From: Leptolyngbyaceae cyanobacterium CSSed165cm_216
GTDB taxonomy: Bacteria; Cyanobacteriota; Cyanobacteriia; Phormidesmidales; Phormidesmidaceae
Assembly (NCBI GenBank): GCA_007135385.1
Contig: SLIY01000487.1
Location: forward strand, 1-5,510
DNA length: 5,510 nt
Direction of reading: 5' to 3'
This document shows positions 4,854-5,510 of this stretch, piece by piece. Within the stretch, counting starts at the first letter, position 1, and every line of letters starts with the position of its first letter. A program made the translations under genes and the position numbers. Under the pieces are notes generated by a model. The model made no database searches. It had not been told where the DNA came from and saw only the letters and a list, made by a program, of their open reading frames with translations.

Positions 4854-5510
4854 CTAGCCGAATCGACTGGAGGTCGAGGCGATTAGGAAGGCGGCGTAGG
4901 TGAGGATGTAACCCACCGTGAAGTGAGCTAAACCCACCACCCGAGCCTGCACAATCGACAGGGCAACGGGCTTGTCCTTCCAGCGAACCAGGTTCGCCAG
5001 GGGAGTGCGCTCGTGGGCCCATACGATGGTTTCGATCAGCTCTTGCCAGTAGCCCCGCCAGGAGATCAAGAACATGAAGCCGGTAGCCCAAACCAGGTGT
5101 CCGAATAGGAACATCCAGGCCCAGACGGCTAGGTTGTTCATGCCATAGGGGTTGTAGCCGTTGATCAGCTGCGAGCTGTTGAGCCACAGGTAATCGCGCA
5201 GCCAGCCCATCAGGTAGTTTGAGTTTTCGTTGAACTGGGCAACGTTGCCACTCCAGATGGCCAGATGCTTCCAGTGCCAGTAGAAGGTAACCCAACCAAT
5301 GGTGTTCAGCATCCAGAACATGGCCAGGTAGAAGGAGTCCCAGGCAGAGATGTCGCAGGTGCCGCCACGGCCGGGGCCGTCACAGGGGAAGCTGTAGCCG
5401 AAATCCTTCTTGTCGGGCATCAGCTTCGAGCCGCGAGCATCCAGGGCACCCTTGACCAGAATCAGGGTGGTGGTGTGCAGACCCAGGGCGATCGCATGGT
5501 GCACCAAGAA
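4854..5510 (-). CDS. psaB: Photosystem I P700 apoprotein A2 (PsaB), C-terminal part
   Basis: The last 218 residues of PsaB, usually about 740 long; the gene continues past the right edge, and the apparent TTG start at 5507 is just an internal Leu codon. PsaB pairs with PsaA as the thylakoid core of photosystem I. The visible part holds the FX iron-sulfur loop FPCDGPGRGGTCDISAWD, with its two cysteines at residues 43 and 52 of this fragment. His138, in FLFGHLVWATGFMFL, lies 86 residues after the second cysteine, the spacing expected for the axial ligand of the P700 chlorophyll. The SWRGYW segment (150-155) belongs to the phylloquinone site. The end is TYAAFLIASTSSRFG and TAG. psaA is expected upstream, outside the window. 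Sequence is close to canonical PsaB, with small changes such as LAIWSGNVAQFNENSN. Confidence 0.98.
   Translation of the reverse strand, partial: FLVHHAIALGLHTTTLILVKGALDARGSKLMPDKKDFGYSFPCDGPGRGGTCDISAWDSFYLAMFWMLNTIGWVTFYWHWKHLAIWSGNVAQFNENSNYLMGWLRDYLWLNSSQLINGYNPYGMNNLAVWAWMFLFGHLVWATGFMFLISWRGYWQELIETIVWAHERTPLANLVRWKDKPVALSIVQARVVGLAHFTVGYILTYAAFLIASTSSRFG

Noticed and set aside
4577..4886. Frames of 69-86 codons on both strands in the psaB-psaL gap
   Set aside because: They arise from GC-rich palindromic repeats, overlap each other on opposite strands and lack ribosome binding sites or protein-like composition.
4744..5295. 183-codon minus-strand open frame overlapping psaB
   Set aside because: It is a shifted frame over the conserved psaB end and the repeat-rich gap. 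The translation resembles no family and psaB clearly owns this DNA.
3746..5510. A far-red light photoacclimation (FaRLiP) cluster
   Set aside because: Only the psaB-psaL-psaI order hints at it. PsaB reads as canonical, no other far-red gene is visible and the neighbour is groESL. It is kept only as a question for phylogeny.

Overview
The window comes from a cyanobacterial chromosome. The photosystem I genes psaB, psaL and psaI, the cyanobacterial type of groES-groEL operon with a CIRCE operator, and five copies of the HIP1 octamer GCGATCGC all point that way. The fairly GC-rich composition and the wealth of short palindromes in the gaps would suit a filamentous Leptolyngbya/Nodosilinea-like lineage. 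That finer placement is a guess.

Layout, left to right. (1) Bases 1-1130, minus strand: most of a gene for a secreted-type protein with RTX calcium-binding nonapeptides followed by a GDSL/SGNH esterase domain. Its 3' end lies outside the window. (2) Bases 1131-1490: a divergent control region holding a 22-bp palindrome, a K-box match, a candidate sigma-70 promoter, a perfect CIRCE element and a leader that can fold in two mutually exclusive ways. (3) Bases 1491-3490, plus strand: groES and groEL (groEL1 type). A 12-bp tandem copy of the last groEL codons and stop, a hairpin and a strong intrinsic terminator follow. (4) Bases 3601-3745: a short gap with one dispersed palindromic repeat. (5) Bases 3746-5510, minus strand: the end of psaB, then psaL and psaI, in transcription order psaB > psaL > psaI. 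A 435-bp repeat-rich gap separates psaB from psaL.

GroES and GroEL form the folding chamber, and their expression is probably repressed by HrcA at CIRCE with a second, K-box-linked control. PsaB is a core subunit of photosystem I, carrying half of the FX cluster ligands and a P700 ligand. PsaL and PsaI form the peripheral domain through which photosystem I complexes form oligomers. The groE and psa blocks converge on the shared region 3491-3745.

I see no new multi-gene system here. What deserves a second look is regulatory and architectural: the groE leader, the structured psaB-psaL gap, the RTX-first esterase layout and the psaB-psaL-psaI order. No tRNA, rRNA, CRISPR array, transposase or integrase was found.
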